Positions 17,841 to 27,292 are shown, numbered from the stretch's first letter. The stretch is 64,000 nucleotides of DNA from Aliivibrio sp. S4MY1 (GCF_028765545.1 NZ_JARACP010000015.1:1-64000); one strand, 5' to 3'. Notes: generated by a model from the sequence alone, not told the origin. Numbers and translations are program-made.

Positions 17841-19427
17841 ATGAGTAGAAATAAGGACAAATACAGTATAGATAATACGGACTATACTGTTGGACAGGAT
17901 AACGTTCAAAAATGGGGGTTTGATGTTCACAATCCCGTCTTCGGCATCAGTGCTGGTCTGATCGCCCTCTTTTTAGTTGCCGTTGCGGTAACTGACCCAG
18001 AAGCAGCAAAAACGGTTTTAGATGGCTTTAAATGGAAAATCATCAACGCATTTGATGGTTTGTTTATGTGGTCAGCAAATATCTTTGTTATTTTTTGTTT
18101 AGCCTTGATCGTATCACCATTTGGTAAGATTCGTCTTGGTGGGGATAAAGCAAAACCTGACTATTCTATGGTTTCTTGGATAGCAATGCTATTTGCTGCT
18201 GGCATGGGTATTGGGCTTATGTTCTGGGGAGTAGCAGAGCCTGTTGCTTACTTTACTGGTTGGTTTGAAACGCCATTAGGTGTTGAAGCAAATACACCTG
18301 AAGCTGCAAAGCTTGCGTTAGGTGCAACCATGTTCCACTGGGGTCTTCACCCTTGGGCTATTTATGGTGTTGTTGCTTTGTCGTTAGCATTCTTTGCTTA
18401 TAACAAAGGTCTACCGCTTTCAATGCGTTCAATTTTCTATCCAATTCTTGGTGATAGAACTTGGGGTATCCCAGGGCATATCGTCGATATTTTAGCGGTA
18501 TTAGCTACCTTATTTGGTTTGGCGACCTCATTAGGTTTAGGTGCACAACAAGCAGCAAGTGGTTTTCACCATGTATTTGGTATTGATGGTGGTCTAGGGC
18601 TTCAAATTGCGATTATTTTTGTTGTTACTTTATTAGCTGTTATCTCGGTAATGCGCGGTATTGATGGTGGCGTTAAAGTGATCAGTAACATTAATATGAT
18701 CATTGCGATTGTATTGGTGGCTTTTGTTGCCCTAGTAACGTTTGCGGTATCTATGGGTACCATTCCAACAACCATCATGGGGTATGTTGAAAATATTATT
18801 CCTCTAAGTAATCCTCATGGTCGTGAAGATGAAGCGTGGATGCACGGTTGGACTGTATTCTACTGGGCGTGGTGGATTTCATGGTCCCCATTTGTAGGTA
18901 TGTTTATCGCTCGCGTATCTCGTGGTCGTACCGTTCGTGAATTCTTGACTGCTGTCTTGATTGTACCAACGATATTTACTGTGTTGTGGATGTCTATCTT
19001 TGGTGGTGTTGCGATTGATCAAGTTGTGAATAATATTGGTACATTGGGCTCTGAGGGCTTAACTGATGTATCTTTAGCAATGTTCCAAATGTTTGATGCA
19101 CTGCCTATGGGTAATATTCTTTCTATGATCGCGGTTGTTCTTGTTTTGGTGTTCTTTATTACCTCATCAGATTCGGGTTCACTTGTTATCGATAGCATTA
19201 CTGCTGGTGGTAAAGTGGATGCGCCAATTCCACAGCGTGTATTCTGGGCCTTCATGGAAGGTGCTATTGCAGTCGCTCTGTTATGGGTTGGTGGTACTCA
19301 AGCAATTCAAGCATTACAAGCTGGTGCAATCTCAACAGCTCTACCATTCACCGTTATTTTATTAGTAATGTGTGTCAGCTTACTTATGGGTATGAGAACA
19401 GAGAAGCACAACAGTTCTTCATATTAA
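17841..19427 (+). CDS. BCCT-family betaine/choline/carnitine transporter
   Basis: A 528-residue, roughly twelve-helix secondary transporter. Family marks are GMGIGLMFWGVAEP, FHWGLHPWAIY, the Trp-rich core FYWAWWISWSPFVG and the following RVSRGRTVREF. The last two form the substrate site and signature of BCCT carriers, which import quaternary ammonium compatible solutes with Na+ or H+. A large regulatory C-terminal tail, as in osmosensing BetP, is absent. Which compound it carries is not clear. Single gene with its own ribosome binding site (GAGGAA) and terminator; osmotic control is plausible but not visible. Confidence 0.92.
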   Translation: MSRNKDKYSIDNTDYTVGQDNVQKWGFDVHNPVFGISAGLIALFLVAVAVTDPEAAKTVLDGFKWKIINAFDGLFMWSANIFVIFCLALIVSPFGKIRLGGDKAKPDYSMVSWIAMLFAAGMGIGLMFWGVAEPVAYFTGWFETPLGVEANTPEAAKLALGATMFHWGLHPWAIYGVVALSLAFFAYNKGLPLSMRSIFYPILGDRTWGIPGHIVDILAVLATLFGLATSLGLGAQQAASGFHHVFGIDGGLGLQIAIIFVVTLLAVISVMRGIDGGVKVISNINMIIAIVLVAFVALVTFAVSMGTIPTTIMGYVENIIPLSNPHGREDEAWMHGWTVFYWAWWISWSPFVGMFIARVSRGRTVREFLTAVLIVPTIFTVLWMSIFGGVAIDQVVNNIGTLGSEGLTDVSLAMFQMFDALPMGNILSMIAVVLVLVFFITSSDSGSLVIDSITAGGKVDAPIPQRVFWAFMEGAIAVALLWVGGTQAIQALQAGAISTALPFTVILLVMCVSLLMGMRTEKHNSSSY

Positions 19428-19440
19428 GTAAAAACGAAAT

Positions 19441-19480
19441 AAAAAGCCGATGAAGAATAACTCTCTTCATCGGCTTTTTT
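19441..19480. terminator. Bidirectional terminator, BCCT / exonuclease
   Basis: A long stem AAAAAGCCGATGAAGA/TCTTCATCGGCTTTTT, serving both convergent genes. Confidence 0.92.
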
Positions 19481-19484
19481 GTGT

Positions 19485-20204
19485 TTATAACCACAGCTTT
19501 TTAATTGGGTCACCCGGTGAGAAGTGATAATGAACTTGTGCTTGAAATAGTTCGGCGGTTGCAATTGCATCTGTTAATGCATGATGAGGAGGGTAAGCCG
19601 GTAAGCCATAGCGTAAGCGAGTTGTTGCCAAGCGTATTGACTCTGGTCGTCTTCCTTTAAGCCAATTGATTAGGCCCTTTGATTGCTCTTGTTGGTAATT
19701 ACCTTCGATTTGCATCGTATCAACAACAGGGAAGACAATGCCCTCACCAATCAAATTTTTTAAGTTAATATCAAAGAAATCACGTTCAATTCGTCGATAA
19801 TGTACCACGACGACTTTTCCAGCCAAGGCGTCGAGTACTTTAACTAAAATACGGCGTAAATCAGGGGCATCTTGTAAATCAGAATGAGTAATACCGTGAA
19901 TTACCACTGATTCTTCCTCTAAGCTATCTTGTGCTTTTACAAACCAATGTTGCGATTCACGGCAACGAATACGCTTTAGGGTAAAAGGAACAAGGCCAAT
20001 ACTAATAATACTATTTTGATTGGCATCTAACCCTGTGGTTTCAAAATCCAGTGCCACAAAATCAATCTCACTGAGTGGTGTTTCTTCATCGTAAGTACCA
20101 GCCTTATAGAAGTTCTTCAGCCTTTTATCTTTACTGATTTGAAATTTGTGATCAAAAAAAGAAGACCAATTTAAAATTTCTTGAGGAGAATGGGGAAACA
20201 TCAT
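19485..20204 (-). CDS. DEDDh 3'-5' exonuclease (DnaQ-like)
   Basis: A 239-residue protein of the DnaQ/epsilon fold. ExoI motif DFETTGLD has D53 and E55, a central Asp lies in the HYRRIERDFFD segment, and the ExoIII motif is HHALTDAIATAE, giving the DEDDh set. It is too distinct from dnaQ (no polymerase-binding tail seen, and an N-terminal extension of about 45 residues). It starts 6 bp after the cNMP/CBS/DUF294 gene, so the two are co-transcribed. Probably trims DNA or RNA 3' ends; the natural substrate is unknown. Confidence 0.88.
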   Translation of the reverse strand: MMFPHSPQEILNWSSFFDHKFQISKDKRLKNFYKAGTYDEETPLSEIDFVALDFETTGLDANQNSIISIGLVPFTLKRIRCRESQHWFVKAQDSLEEESVVIHGITHSDLQDAPDLRRILVKVLDALAGKVVVVHYRRIERDFFDINLKNLIGEGIVFPVVDTMQIEGNYQQEQSKGLINWLKGRRPESIRLATTRLRYGLPAYPPHHALTDAIATAELFQAQVHYHFSPGDPIKKLWL

Positions 20205-20210
20205 TAACTC

Positions 20211-22091
20211 CTAAAATTTATTCGCGCTATAGCGATATTTTAAAAAGTTTTGAGCATTACTCAGTACCTGAAACGCATCTTTTAAGTTTCGACGCTCAAA
20301 ATCCGACATGTTTTCAGGCTCAATATTATTATCTGGCTCATTACCCGCTTCTACATCTAATGCTTGGTGTCGTAAACGAACTAACGAAATTAACTCCATG
20401 GCATGGTGAAGATCGCTGCCTTTTGATTTTGGTAAAATACCCGCTTCAATAATATCGTCTAAACGCTCAAATGAGTTTTGAGCTTGAGAGCCAATCGCCA
20501 AGGCATGAACACGGATTAAATCCGCTAGCGGAGCAGTACCACGACGTTTTAGATTGATAGAGTTATTATGACGACCATCTTTTTCCATCACAAAATCCTT
20601 AAAGAACCCTAATGGTGGTGTTCGACGCAATCCATTTCTAGCAAGACAGGCAAGGAAGCGATTATTCTTTTTCGCTCGACGAACAATAAACCCATTAAGT
20701 TGCTCTGCCCATTTTGTACGACCATAAACGCCATTTAAATCAAAGAAAATAGAGCTATTCAATAAGGCTTGAGGATCTGGATTATCAATCCAATCAGCAA
20801 AGCACTCTTCCCATTCTGACTGAGTTTTACGCCATTCAGGGTTGGTTGCCATGATATCGCCAGTACAATAGGTGTAACCACAAGCCGCTAAGCCATCGCA
20901 GACAAAAGCAGATAACGCTTTGAAGTATTCACCATGTTCTTTTTCGTTGTAGTCATTATCTAAAATAATTGCGTTGTCTTGGTCGGTAACAATTAACTGT
21001 TCATCACGGGCCATAGAACCAAGTGCTAAGAAACAATAAGGTATAGGTGGTGGACCAAGCTCTTCTTCAGCGAGTTCTAATAGGCGTTGCTTAAAGCTTC
21101 GACCAATCTCAGACATTGCACTGCCAACCATGTGAGAGTTAGCGTCTTCATTTACCATTCGGATAAAGCAGTCTTTAAGCTGAGTCGATAGAATCACCAA
21201 GTCTTCAATGGTTTGTTGTTGGAAGATGCTACTTACAAACAACAGACTGTTTTGAGACTCATAGCGAACAATATCGGACACTTCAAGAACACCAATAGGC
21301 TGTTTATTTCGTAATACAGGAAGGTGATGGACGTTGTAGCGAAGCATCATCAGCATCGCTTCAAATACATAGGCATTATGGTCGAGTGAGATAAGCTCTG
21401 TCGACATTACCTCAGAAACTGGTGTGTTAGAATCCAAACCACAGGCCAATACTTTTGTGCATAAATCTCGATCGGTAATGATGCCCACAAAGTCATTATC
21501 TTCTTCGTCAGTATCGATTTCAGGATCGGTAATTAACACCGCAGAGACATTCTCTTCAGCCATGGTTTTTGCGGCAGATTGAATGGTTTCATATTTGGTG
21601 ATCATAACTGCTTCACGAGTCAGTAAGGTTTTTACTTTCGAAGTGGTTAAATCATTCGCATCATCATGGTTACTTTCTACTGCTTGCTTTAGGCGAGTTG
21701 CATCTTCAACTTCCACAAAGTCAGAGAACTCGTCATAACGCTCGCAAAAATCATCAAATACCGACTCGGGGATGCAATACAATAGAGAATCGTTTAGAGC
21801 CTTAGCTGGAAAACGAACTTTATTATTCATCAATAGCCCCATTTGGCCAAAGATACTGCCTTCATCTAACCGATTATAGAGCTCGCCGTTTCGACGGTAG
21901 ACTTCGATAATGCCACTGCGAACCATGTATAAATCTTTGATCTCATCACCAAAGCCAATCACCATGCTTTCTGCACGATAATAAGAAATTTCGACACTTT
22001 GGGCCGCTTCTTTTATCGCCTCTTCAGGCAGTAAATTAAAAGGAGGGTATTGGGATAAAAAGTGTTGGATCTCTAGCAGTTCAACTTCCAT
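20211..22091 (-). CDS. cNMP-binding / CBS / DUF294 nucleotidyltransferase-like protein
   Basis: A 626-residue, multidomain cytoplasmic protein. A Crp-like cyclic-nucleotide-binding domain spans about 10-125 (GDEIKDLYMVRSGIIEVYRR, GSIFGQMGLL). Two CBS motifs follow (about 155-285), then a DUF294 nucleotidyltransferase domain with GSMARDEQLIVTDQDNAI (near residue 360, carrying the GS and DxD catalytic pattern), then the DUF294 C-terminal helical domain (about 480-620). The set suggests a nucleotide-sensing enzyme or regulator. The family resembles GlnD-type transferases only in the catalytic core. First gene of a two-gene operon with a DEDDh exonuclease. No specific function is established to my knowledge. 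Confidence 0.88.
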   Translation of the reverse strand: MEVELLEIQHFLSQYPPFNLLPEEAIKEAAQSVEISYYRAESMVIGFGDEIKDLYMVRSGIIEVYRRNGELYNRLDEGSIFGQMGLLMNNKVRFPAKALNDSLLYCIPESVFDDFCERYDEFSDFVEVEDATRLKQAVESNHDDANDLTTSKVKTLLTREAVMITKYETIQSAAKTMAEENVSAVLITDPEIDTDEEDNDFVGIITDRDLCTKVLACGLDSNTPVSEVMSTELISLDHNAYVFEAMLMMLRYNVHHLPVLRNKQPIGVLEVSDIVRYESQNSLLFVSSIFQQQTIEDLVILSTQLKDCFIRMVNEDANSHMVGSAMSEIGRSFKQRLLELAEEELGPPPIPYCFLALGSMARDEQLIVTDQDNAIILDNDYNEKEHGEYFKALSAFVCDGLAACGYTYCTGDIMATNPEWRKTQSEWEECFADWIDNPDPQALLNSSIFFDLNGVYGRTKWAEQLNGFIVRRAKKNNRFLACLARNGLRRTPPLGFFKDFVMEKDGRHNNSINLKRRGTAPLADLIRVHALAIGSQAQNSFERLDDIIEAGILPKSKGSDLHHAMELISLVRLRHQALDVEAGNEPDNNIEPENMSDFERRNLKDAFQVLSNAQNFLKYRYSANKF

Positions 22092-22278
22092 GTAGGGCTC
22101 GATAGTAATATAGAAAGTAAGGATTTAGTGTAGTTTATCATCATGATGATATCTATCTGAATTGCGTTTATATTTTGAAAATAAGCGTGATTTTTAAACA
22201 AAAATACACAGTAGAATCTCAGATTTTCAACTGGCTTTTTGCTAACATTAATAGATACATTTCTTTTAAGGTGCTTCC

Positions 22279-23160
22279 ATGATGGCAATCGTTAAAAAAA
22301 CAAATACGTTAGTAATGCCGTTAATGTTATTGGCGACAATATCTCAAGCCAAGGCGGCTGATGAGTTAACTCAGTATCTTGAGAGTAATAATAGTGCGCT
22401 CACTTCTGTTTGTTCCACATCGGGTTATTTGCCTGATTCTTGCCCTATTGGAGAAGCACTTTGGGGTAATCAAGGTGCAAAATTAGCACAAGGTGAGAGT
22501 GAGTTTTGGATCCAATGTGGTGTATTTAGTAAACCACTTGGCGCCGAGAAGGTGAATCGAATTCAATCGAAAGTTGATGCGCCAATAAATATGAAAGAAG
22601 AAAGTAAAGGTAAGCGTTGTTTAATCGGGCCGTATAACAATTTTTCGGTCGCTAAAAAACAGCTAAAAGCATTACAAAAAGATCCACTATTTAGACAGGC
22701 AGCATTAAGAGAAGTCGCTCTTGCTTCGTTGCCTAAGATTGCGTTGAAAGTTGAAAAAAGTGAATTACCTAAAATAGCCGTTGAGCCAACACCTGATCCT
22801 GTTACTATTCGCAAACAAGTCATTATTAATGGCGAGCAATTTGCAGTGCCATTTATTCAGAGTGATGATTATGGTTTTTATATGGAAGATTCTCAACCTT
22901 GGCTGCGAGCAAGCTCAAAAGGCAGCCAAGAGGTTTGTCAGCGTATAGATATGAATTTAGTATCAAAAGAACAATGGCAAATATTGATTGATTCCAACAT
23001 CATGAAAGAAGATAAATGGCCAATATTATTACCTTATTGGGGCGCTGATAATTTAGGCCTCTTTAAAGACGGTGCAACAAGAGAATTAAAAAATGCATCC
23101 ATGTTGAATGTGATGTGTACGAAAAAAGCAGAGGATAAAGTCGTTGGAAATCCAATTTAA
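22279..23160 (+). CDS. Periplasmic SPOR-like domain protein
   Basis: A 293-residue protein with a signal peptide (residues 1-27, cleaving near SQAKA). Residues about 72-130 (FWIQCGVFSKPLGAEKVNRI and CLIGPYNNFSVAKKQLKAL) have the beta-alpha-beta layout of a SPOR domain, which in other proteins binds denuded septal peptidoglycan. A Pro/Val-rich linker (about 150-175) leads to an unrecognised C-terminal domain with two Cys (CQRIDMN and MCTKKAE). The SPOR call is from pattern recognition and needs a profile search. It overlaps the next gene by 17 bp, so the pair is probably one operon, divergent from the DUF294 gene. Confidence 0.65.
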   Translation: MMAIVKKTNTLVMPLMLLATISQAKAADELTQYLESNNSALTSVCSTSGYLPDSCPIGEALWGNQGAKLAQGESEFWIQCGVFSKPLGAEKVNRIQSKVDAPINMKEESKGKRCLIGPYNNFSVAKKQLKALQKDPLFRQAALREVALASLPKIALKVEKSELPKIAVEPTPDPVTIRKQVIINGEQFAVPFIQSDDYGFYMEDSQPWLRASSKGSQEVCQRIDMNLVSKEQWQILIDSNIMKEDKWPILLPYWGADNLGLFKDGATRELKNASMLNVMCTKKAEDKVVGNPI

Positions 23161-23407
23161 AGGTCGCTGGGACAGTAAGTCTCTGGCGGAAAATCTACAA
23201 GAAGCATTAGAAACATTAGAAGATGAGTTTGGGGTAAAAGCGCTATCAAATATAACGCTGAATATTTGTTTAGAAGATGAACATAAAGAAGAGTTAGCGT
23301 TATTAAGCCCAACAGGAAGAGCATTGGATTTTTTGGTTATTAATAATCCAAAAGACGTCAATGATGGTGAAAAGGCCCCTGTGTTGGAGTTTAAGCCTCG
23401 CGGTTAA
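23144..23407 (+). CDS. Small conserved-looking protein, unknown function
   Basis: An 87-residue acidic protein with a TTG start that overlaps the upstream gene by 17 bp; GAGG lies 9 nt before the TTG. The sequence begins MEIQFKGRWD, with a helical middle (AENLQEALETLEDEFG) and a mixed beta/helical end. No signal peptide or membrane segment. I do not recognise the family. The strong overlap and the terminator immediately after it support a real gene translationally coupled to the SPOR-like gene. Confidence 0.7.
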   Translation: MEIQFKGRWDSKSLAENLQEALETLEDEFGVKALSNITLNICLEDEHKEELALLSPTGRALDFLVINNPKDVNDGEKAPVLEFKPRG

Positions 23408-23443
23408 ACATGGTTTTTAACCGTTTGAGTTTGTAGATAAAAG

Positions 23444-23470
23444 AAACCCCAGCGTGCGCTGGGGTTTTTT
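23444..23470 (+). terminator. Terminator after the SPOR-like / 87-residue pair
   Basis: Stem AAACCCCAGC/GCTGGGGTTT with a 4-nt loop and T tail. Confidence 0.92.
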
Positions 23471-23581
23471 ATTATTACACTCTCGTAATAGTCATTTGCC
23501 CTTTACTGGGATAGTCATTTCTCAAATAAAGATTACACTTATCTCATCAAATCAAGTTAAGAATCTAATAAGGTAATCATT

Positions 23582-24172
23582 ATGGCTGAACACAAGACTC
23601 CGCAATTTCAAGTTGGACAAACGTTTACAGATCACCCATTTCAAGAAGGTGATGGCGCAATGCTTGAGCTGTTCCGTAATGACTTACCAAACATGCTGTA
23701 TGTTGGCTTAGGTAATATTACCGCCGACGAGCAAGCGATGTTAAGTCAAACTGGCGCGCAGCTAGGTTTGGTTTCTTCTGAGAAAGGCGGCTGTTTAGTC
23801 GTGGTTAGCTTTGGTGATTTAGCGTTTGAAATGCAATTAAACTCAGCAGCTATTCCTGACGATTACTTCACTCTGACTGAAGATAAAACATTGTCTGTTT
23901 CGATGATTGCAGTAGATACAACAACCAATTTGTTATGTGCGATTCGTGAATTTAAGCTACCTGAAGAGTTAAGCTGCCAGTTTATTGAAGTAACTAAAGC
24001 ACAACGTGAGTTGGGTAATGTGGATGTGGTGAATATGGAAAATATGCAGTTAATTAATTCACTAACGCCTGAAGCGCTACAAGCAAGGATGGCGTTTCAT
24101 CCACTACAAAGTGTGATCGCAGCCCCAACGTGTGGCTGTGGTCATCACCATCATCATGATCACTCGCATTAA
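23582..24172 (+). CDS. Unknown protein with His-rich metal-binding-like tail
   Basis: A 196-residue, apparently cytoplasmic protein (no signal peptide). The body is a mixed alpha/beta fold I do not recognise (QVGQTFTDHPFQEGDGAMLE, EKGGCLVVVSFGDLAFEMQL). The C-terminus is CGCGHHHHHDHSH, a natural Cys/His cluster of the kind seen in metal chaperones and metal-storage tails (Ni, Zn, Cu). It has a ribosome binding site (AAGG) and lies 85 bp before the first scs-like gene, with no terminator between them. Metal binding is inferred from composition only. Confidence 0.8.
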   Translation: MAEHKTPQFQVGQTFTDHPFQEGDGAMLELFRNDLPNMLYVGLGNITADEQAMLSQTGAQLGLVSSEKGGCLVVVSFGDLAFEMQLNSAAIPDDYFTLTEDKTLSVSMIAVDTTTNLLCAIREFKLPEELSCQFIEVTKAQRELGNVDVVNMENMQLINSLTPEALQARMAFHPLQSVIAAPTCGCGHHHHHDHSH

Positions 24173-24257
24173 ATTTAAATAGGTAAACTAGGAAACTATT
24201 TAAAAGAGCGTGTGTCCTAATTGCACTCGTTCCTTATTATTTGTAGTTAACCGGTTG

Positions 24258-24641
24258 ATGAAATCTACGTTTCACAGACATAAATTTTTTAGATGGCCCC
24301 TCATTCTCGTATGTTGGGTTATCTTTGTCTGTGCGGCAAATAATATTGGTTTCTTGAATTCATGTTCTTTGCCGTTAACTGATTCGGCGTCTACTTCTGT
24401 TCAGCAGGAATCAAAAGTAGATCAAGATAAAAACGGATTAAGTGATAAATGCGAATTATCAGATCATTTAGTCCATTTTGAACAACATCAAGTTGGCGAA
24501 CATGCGCTGATTATGCAAATATTTACAGTCCTCCTAGTGATAGGATTGCTGTTATCTTTTAGTTATACCTCCTTATTTACAGAGCCAATTCTCCATAAAG
24601 GAAGGCGGCTTCACCTCAAGTTATGTGTTTTTAGAGAATAA
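24258..24641 (+). CDS. Small membrane protein leading the scs-like cluster
   Basis: About 127 residues from the ATG at 24258; a GTG at 24210 would add 16 residues, and neither start has a strong ribosome binding site. A transmembrane segment near the N-terminus (FRWPLILVCWVIFVCAANNI) is followed by a periplasmic loop with a Cys pair (SCSLP and KCELSDH) and several His, then a second helix (MQIFTVLLVIGLLLSFSY). It is in the position of scsA in Salmonella scsABCD and of the small membrane proteins that often precede copper or thiol-redox genes. I cannot show homology to ScsA from sequence alone. Confidence 0.65.
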   Translation: MKSTFHRHKFFRWPLILVCWVIFVCAANNIGFLNSCSLPLTDSASTSVQQESKVDQDKNGLSDKCELSDHLVHFEQHQVGEHALIMQIFTVLLVIGLLLSFSYTSLFTEPILHKGRRLHLKLCVFRE

Positions 24642-24698
24642 ATAATCGAATGTTTTTATCGACATTCGACGTATATTTATTTTTTAAAGGAAACACAA

Positions 24699-26795
24699 AT
24701 GCAAAAATCAGTAATGACAGCACGTATAGTCCTTTTTGGGCTATTAGCGATGTTGTGCAGCGTATTTATATCCGTTGCTCAAGCAGAAACTCCGAATACT
24801 GGATGGCTTAAAAACCCAAATCATACCCCGATTGAAACTCGTTTTGTTCTTACAGGGCAAATCAATAAAGTTGATCAAACCGTTGCTGGATTCTTAGAAA
24901 TTCGTCTTTCGGGCGATTGGAAAACCTATTGGAGAAGCCCTGGCGAAGGGGGAATAGCCCCTAGTATGGATTGGGATGACTCTCAAAATATCCGTAATAT
25001 TGATTGGTATTGGCCTTACCCAAAACGTTTCGACCTACTTGGTATTGAAACCTTAGGTTATAAAGGAAGTGTTATTTTTCCGATGACGCTCCATATTGAC
25101 GACCTCAATAAGCCAGTTACTTTTAAGGCTGATCTCACCTTGTCATCTTGTACCACTATCTGCGTACTGACTGACTATCCATTTGAACTGACGTTCACTC
25201 CTACCGATTTAACGCTTTCTAAAGAAGCGATGCACGTTTATGCCCAAGGGCTAAGTCAGGTTCCGAAAGAATCGGCATTGATCAGCGATGTGAAAACGGT
25301 GTGGGATGCGACAAAAATGCAGCTTCAGGTTACAGCAACCAAAAAAATGGGGTGGATTGCGCCTGATGTCTTGGTTGATGGCCCTTCCGATGAAATGCAG
25401 GATGATAATTTCTCCCGTCCAAAGATTGATGTGGATGGCGATAATATTACCGCAACTTTTGATGTGAGTAGTTGGATGGGTACCCCCGACCTAACCGGTG
25501 AAGATATCAGTGTTACCTTAAAAGATAAGGAATTCATTGCTGAACAACCTGCAAGTATTGCTGATGGAATGATCACAAGCAGTAATGGACTCCAATCCAT
25601 CGTAAAAATGATTCTATTTGCTTTATTTGGAGGTTTACTTTTAAACGTAATGCCATGTGTATTCCCTGTACTGGGAATGAAGTTAAGTAGTGTTATTTCA
25701 GCTCAAGGCCTTGAGAAAAAACAGATTAAATTGCAGTTTTTAGCTTCTGCAAGTGGGATTATTTTCTCTTTTTGGCTTCTTGCCTCTTTCTTAGTTGTGC
25801 TCAAGTTATCGGGGAGTGCCATTGGGTGGGGGATTCAATTTCAGAGTGCGTGGTTTATTGGCATTATGGCTCTAATTACGGTGCTATTTGGTGCCAATAT
25901 GCTGAGCTTATTTGAAATCCGATTATCATCAAATACAAATACTTGGATAGCATCAAAAGGGAATAACTCCTATTTTGGTCACTTTATTCAAGGAATGTTT
26001 GCCACCTTACTTTCTACTCCTTGCTCTGCGCCTTTCTTAGGTACAGCCGTTGCTTTTGCCTTAGCAACAAATATTCCAACCATGTATGGCATATTCACCG
26101 CGTTAGCGCTTGGTATGGCGTCTCCGTGGATATTGGTTGCTATCTTCCCATCTATAGCTCTTTCGTTACCAAAACCCGGACCATGGATGAGTAAGCTGAA
26201 ATATCTCTTTGGTGGAATGATGTTAGTTACCAGTATTTGGTTGTTGAATTTACTTTCTAATCATCTACCCGAACTTTGGATTTATGGTATTGCAGTGATA
26301 GCGGGAGGCGTAATTTTACTGCGAACCGTTCAAATTCACAGTAAGAAAGCGGCGGGGTGGTTGAGTATTTTATTTGCGGTCGCGTTTAGTTTTGGCACGC
26401 TAATAGACAGTGTGACTTCAACTGATCTCCTTCCTGCTGAACCTCAATGGGTCCCCTTATCGAGTGAATCTATTCAGCAATATGTCGATGAAGGGAAAGT
26501 GGTATTTGTTGATGTTACCGCTGATTGGTGTGTGACCTGTAAGGCGAACAAAATCGGTGTGTTGCTTCAAGAGCCGGTTTATAGCGAGTTAAACAGCGCC
26601 AATATTATTCCTATGCAGGGAGATTGGACGGTTCCGAGTGAAAAAATTACGGCTTACCTACAAGAGCATGGACGATTTGGAGTGCCATTTAACGTGGTTT
26701 ATGGCCCTAGTGCACCAAACGGCATCGAACTTCCGGTTATTTTGAATGAAAAAGTCGTTATGGATGCGATTAAAAAAGCGGGAAGTAAGCAGTAA
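24699..26795 (+). CDS. scsB: ScsB: DsbD-like transmembrane thiol reductase
   Basis: A 698-residue protein: signal peptide (to about residue 30, VAQAE), a large periplasmic N-terminal domain with a Cys pair (SSCTTICVLTDYPF), an eight-helix DsbD-type membrane domain with the paired redox Cys in NVMPCVFPVLG and STPCSAPFLG, and a C-terminal thioredoxin domain with CVTC at 611-614. This is the three-part relay of DsbD/ScsB, carrying electrons from cytoplasmic thioredoxin to periplasmic partners. The long N-terminal domain separates ScsB from DsbD. Its stop shares a base with the next start, so it is tightly coupled with scsD. Confidence 0.9.
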   Translation: MQKSVMTARIVLFGLLAMLCSVFISVAQAETPNTGWLKNPNHTPIETRFVLTGQINKVDQTVAGFLEIRLSGDWKTYWRSPGEGGIAPSMDWDDSQNIRNIDWYWPYPKRFDLLGIETLGYKGSVIFPMTLHIDDLNKPVTFKADLTLSSCTTICVLTDYPFELTFTPTDLTLSKEAMHVYAQGLSQVPKESALISDVKTVWDATKMQLQVTATKKMGWIAPDVLVDGPSDEMQDDNFSRPKIDVDGDNITATFDVSSWMGTPDLTGEDISVTLKDKEFIAEQPASIADGMITSSNGLQSIVKMILFALFGGLLLNVMPCVFPVLGMKLSSVISAQGLEKKQIKLQFLASASGIIFSFWLLASFLVVLKLSGSAIGWGIQFQSAWFIGIMALITVLFGANMLSLFEIRLSSNTNTWIASKGNNSYFGHFIQGMFATLLSTPCSAPFLGTAVAFALATNIPTMYGIFTALALGMASPWILVAIFPSIALSLPKPGPWMSKLKYLFGGMMLVTSIWLLNLLSNHLPELWIYGIAVIAGGVILLRTVQIHSKKAAGWLSILFAVAFSFGTLIDSVTSTDLLPAEPQWVPLSSESIQQYVDEGKVVFVDVTADWCVTCKANKIGVLLQEPVYSELNSANIIPMQGDWTVPSEKITAYLQEHGRFGVPFNVVYGPSAPNGIELPVILNEKVVMDAIKKAGSKQ

Positions 26796-27292
26796 TGAGA
26801 AAGAAAATGAAACGTTGGGGTAAAGAGACACTTATTTATCTTGTTGTGATCATTGTTCTTAGCATTGCTGTTGATGCATGGAGAACCAAAGATATGCCAG
26901 TTAATACCGCCCCTGTTCTTGAGGGGATAAGTACTACCGGAGAGGTTATTGATGTCATTGCTATGAGTCAAAAGAAACCAGTCATCGTTTACTTTTGGGC
27001 GACGTGGTGTGCAGCGTGTCGATTTGTGACGCCAACGATTAATTGGTTCAGTGATTCTTATCAAGTTGTAGGAATAAGTACAAGTTCAGGAGAAGACAGA
27101 AGAGTATCTGGCTACATGGCATCTCATAATTATACCTTCACCAACATTAATGATACGTACGGTGATATTTCAAGAACGTGGGGTATTCGAGTAACCCCAA
27201 CGATCGTCATTATCGATAAAGGCGAGATAAAAAATATCACCACGGGGATAACAACACCTCCGGGCTTACTTGCTCGCTTATCACTTATTTAA
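26795..27292 (+). CDS. scsD: ScsD: membrane-anchored thioredoxin-like protein
   Basis: A 165-residue protein with an N-terminal anchor helix (about 12-27) and a TlpA-like periplasmic thioredoxin domain. The active site is WCAAC, with Cys at 72 and 75, and the cis-proline loop is RVTPTIV. It is likely reduced by ScsB. The start overlaps the scsB stop by one base, and scsC follows after 16 bp. In Salmonella scsD comes last (ABCD); here it precedes scsC. Confidence 0.88.
   Translation: MRKKMKRWGKETLIYLVVIIVLSIAVDAWRTKDMPVNTAPVLEGISTTGEVIDVIAMSQKKPVIVYFWATWCAACRFVTPTINWFSDSYQVVGISTSSGEDRRVSGYMASHNYTFTNINDTYGDISRTWGIRVTPTIVIIDKGEIKNITTGITTPPGLLARLSLI

Noticed and set aside
21089-22091. The cNMP/CBS/DUF294 gene as a GlnD-type uridylyltransferase
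   Set aside because: It lacks HD and ACT domains and has cNMP and CBS domains in front; only the nucleotidyltransferase core is similar.
24155-24172. His-rich C-terminus as a vector or tag artefact
   Set aside because: The codons are mixed CAC/CAT, the stretch includes CGCG and DHSH, and the surrounding DNA is native genomic sequence. It is a natural tail.
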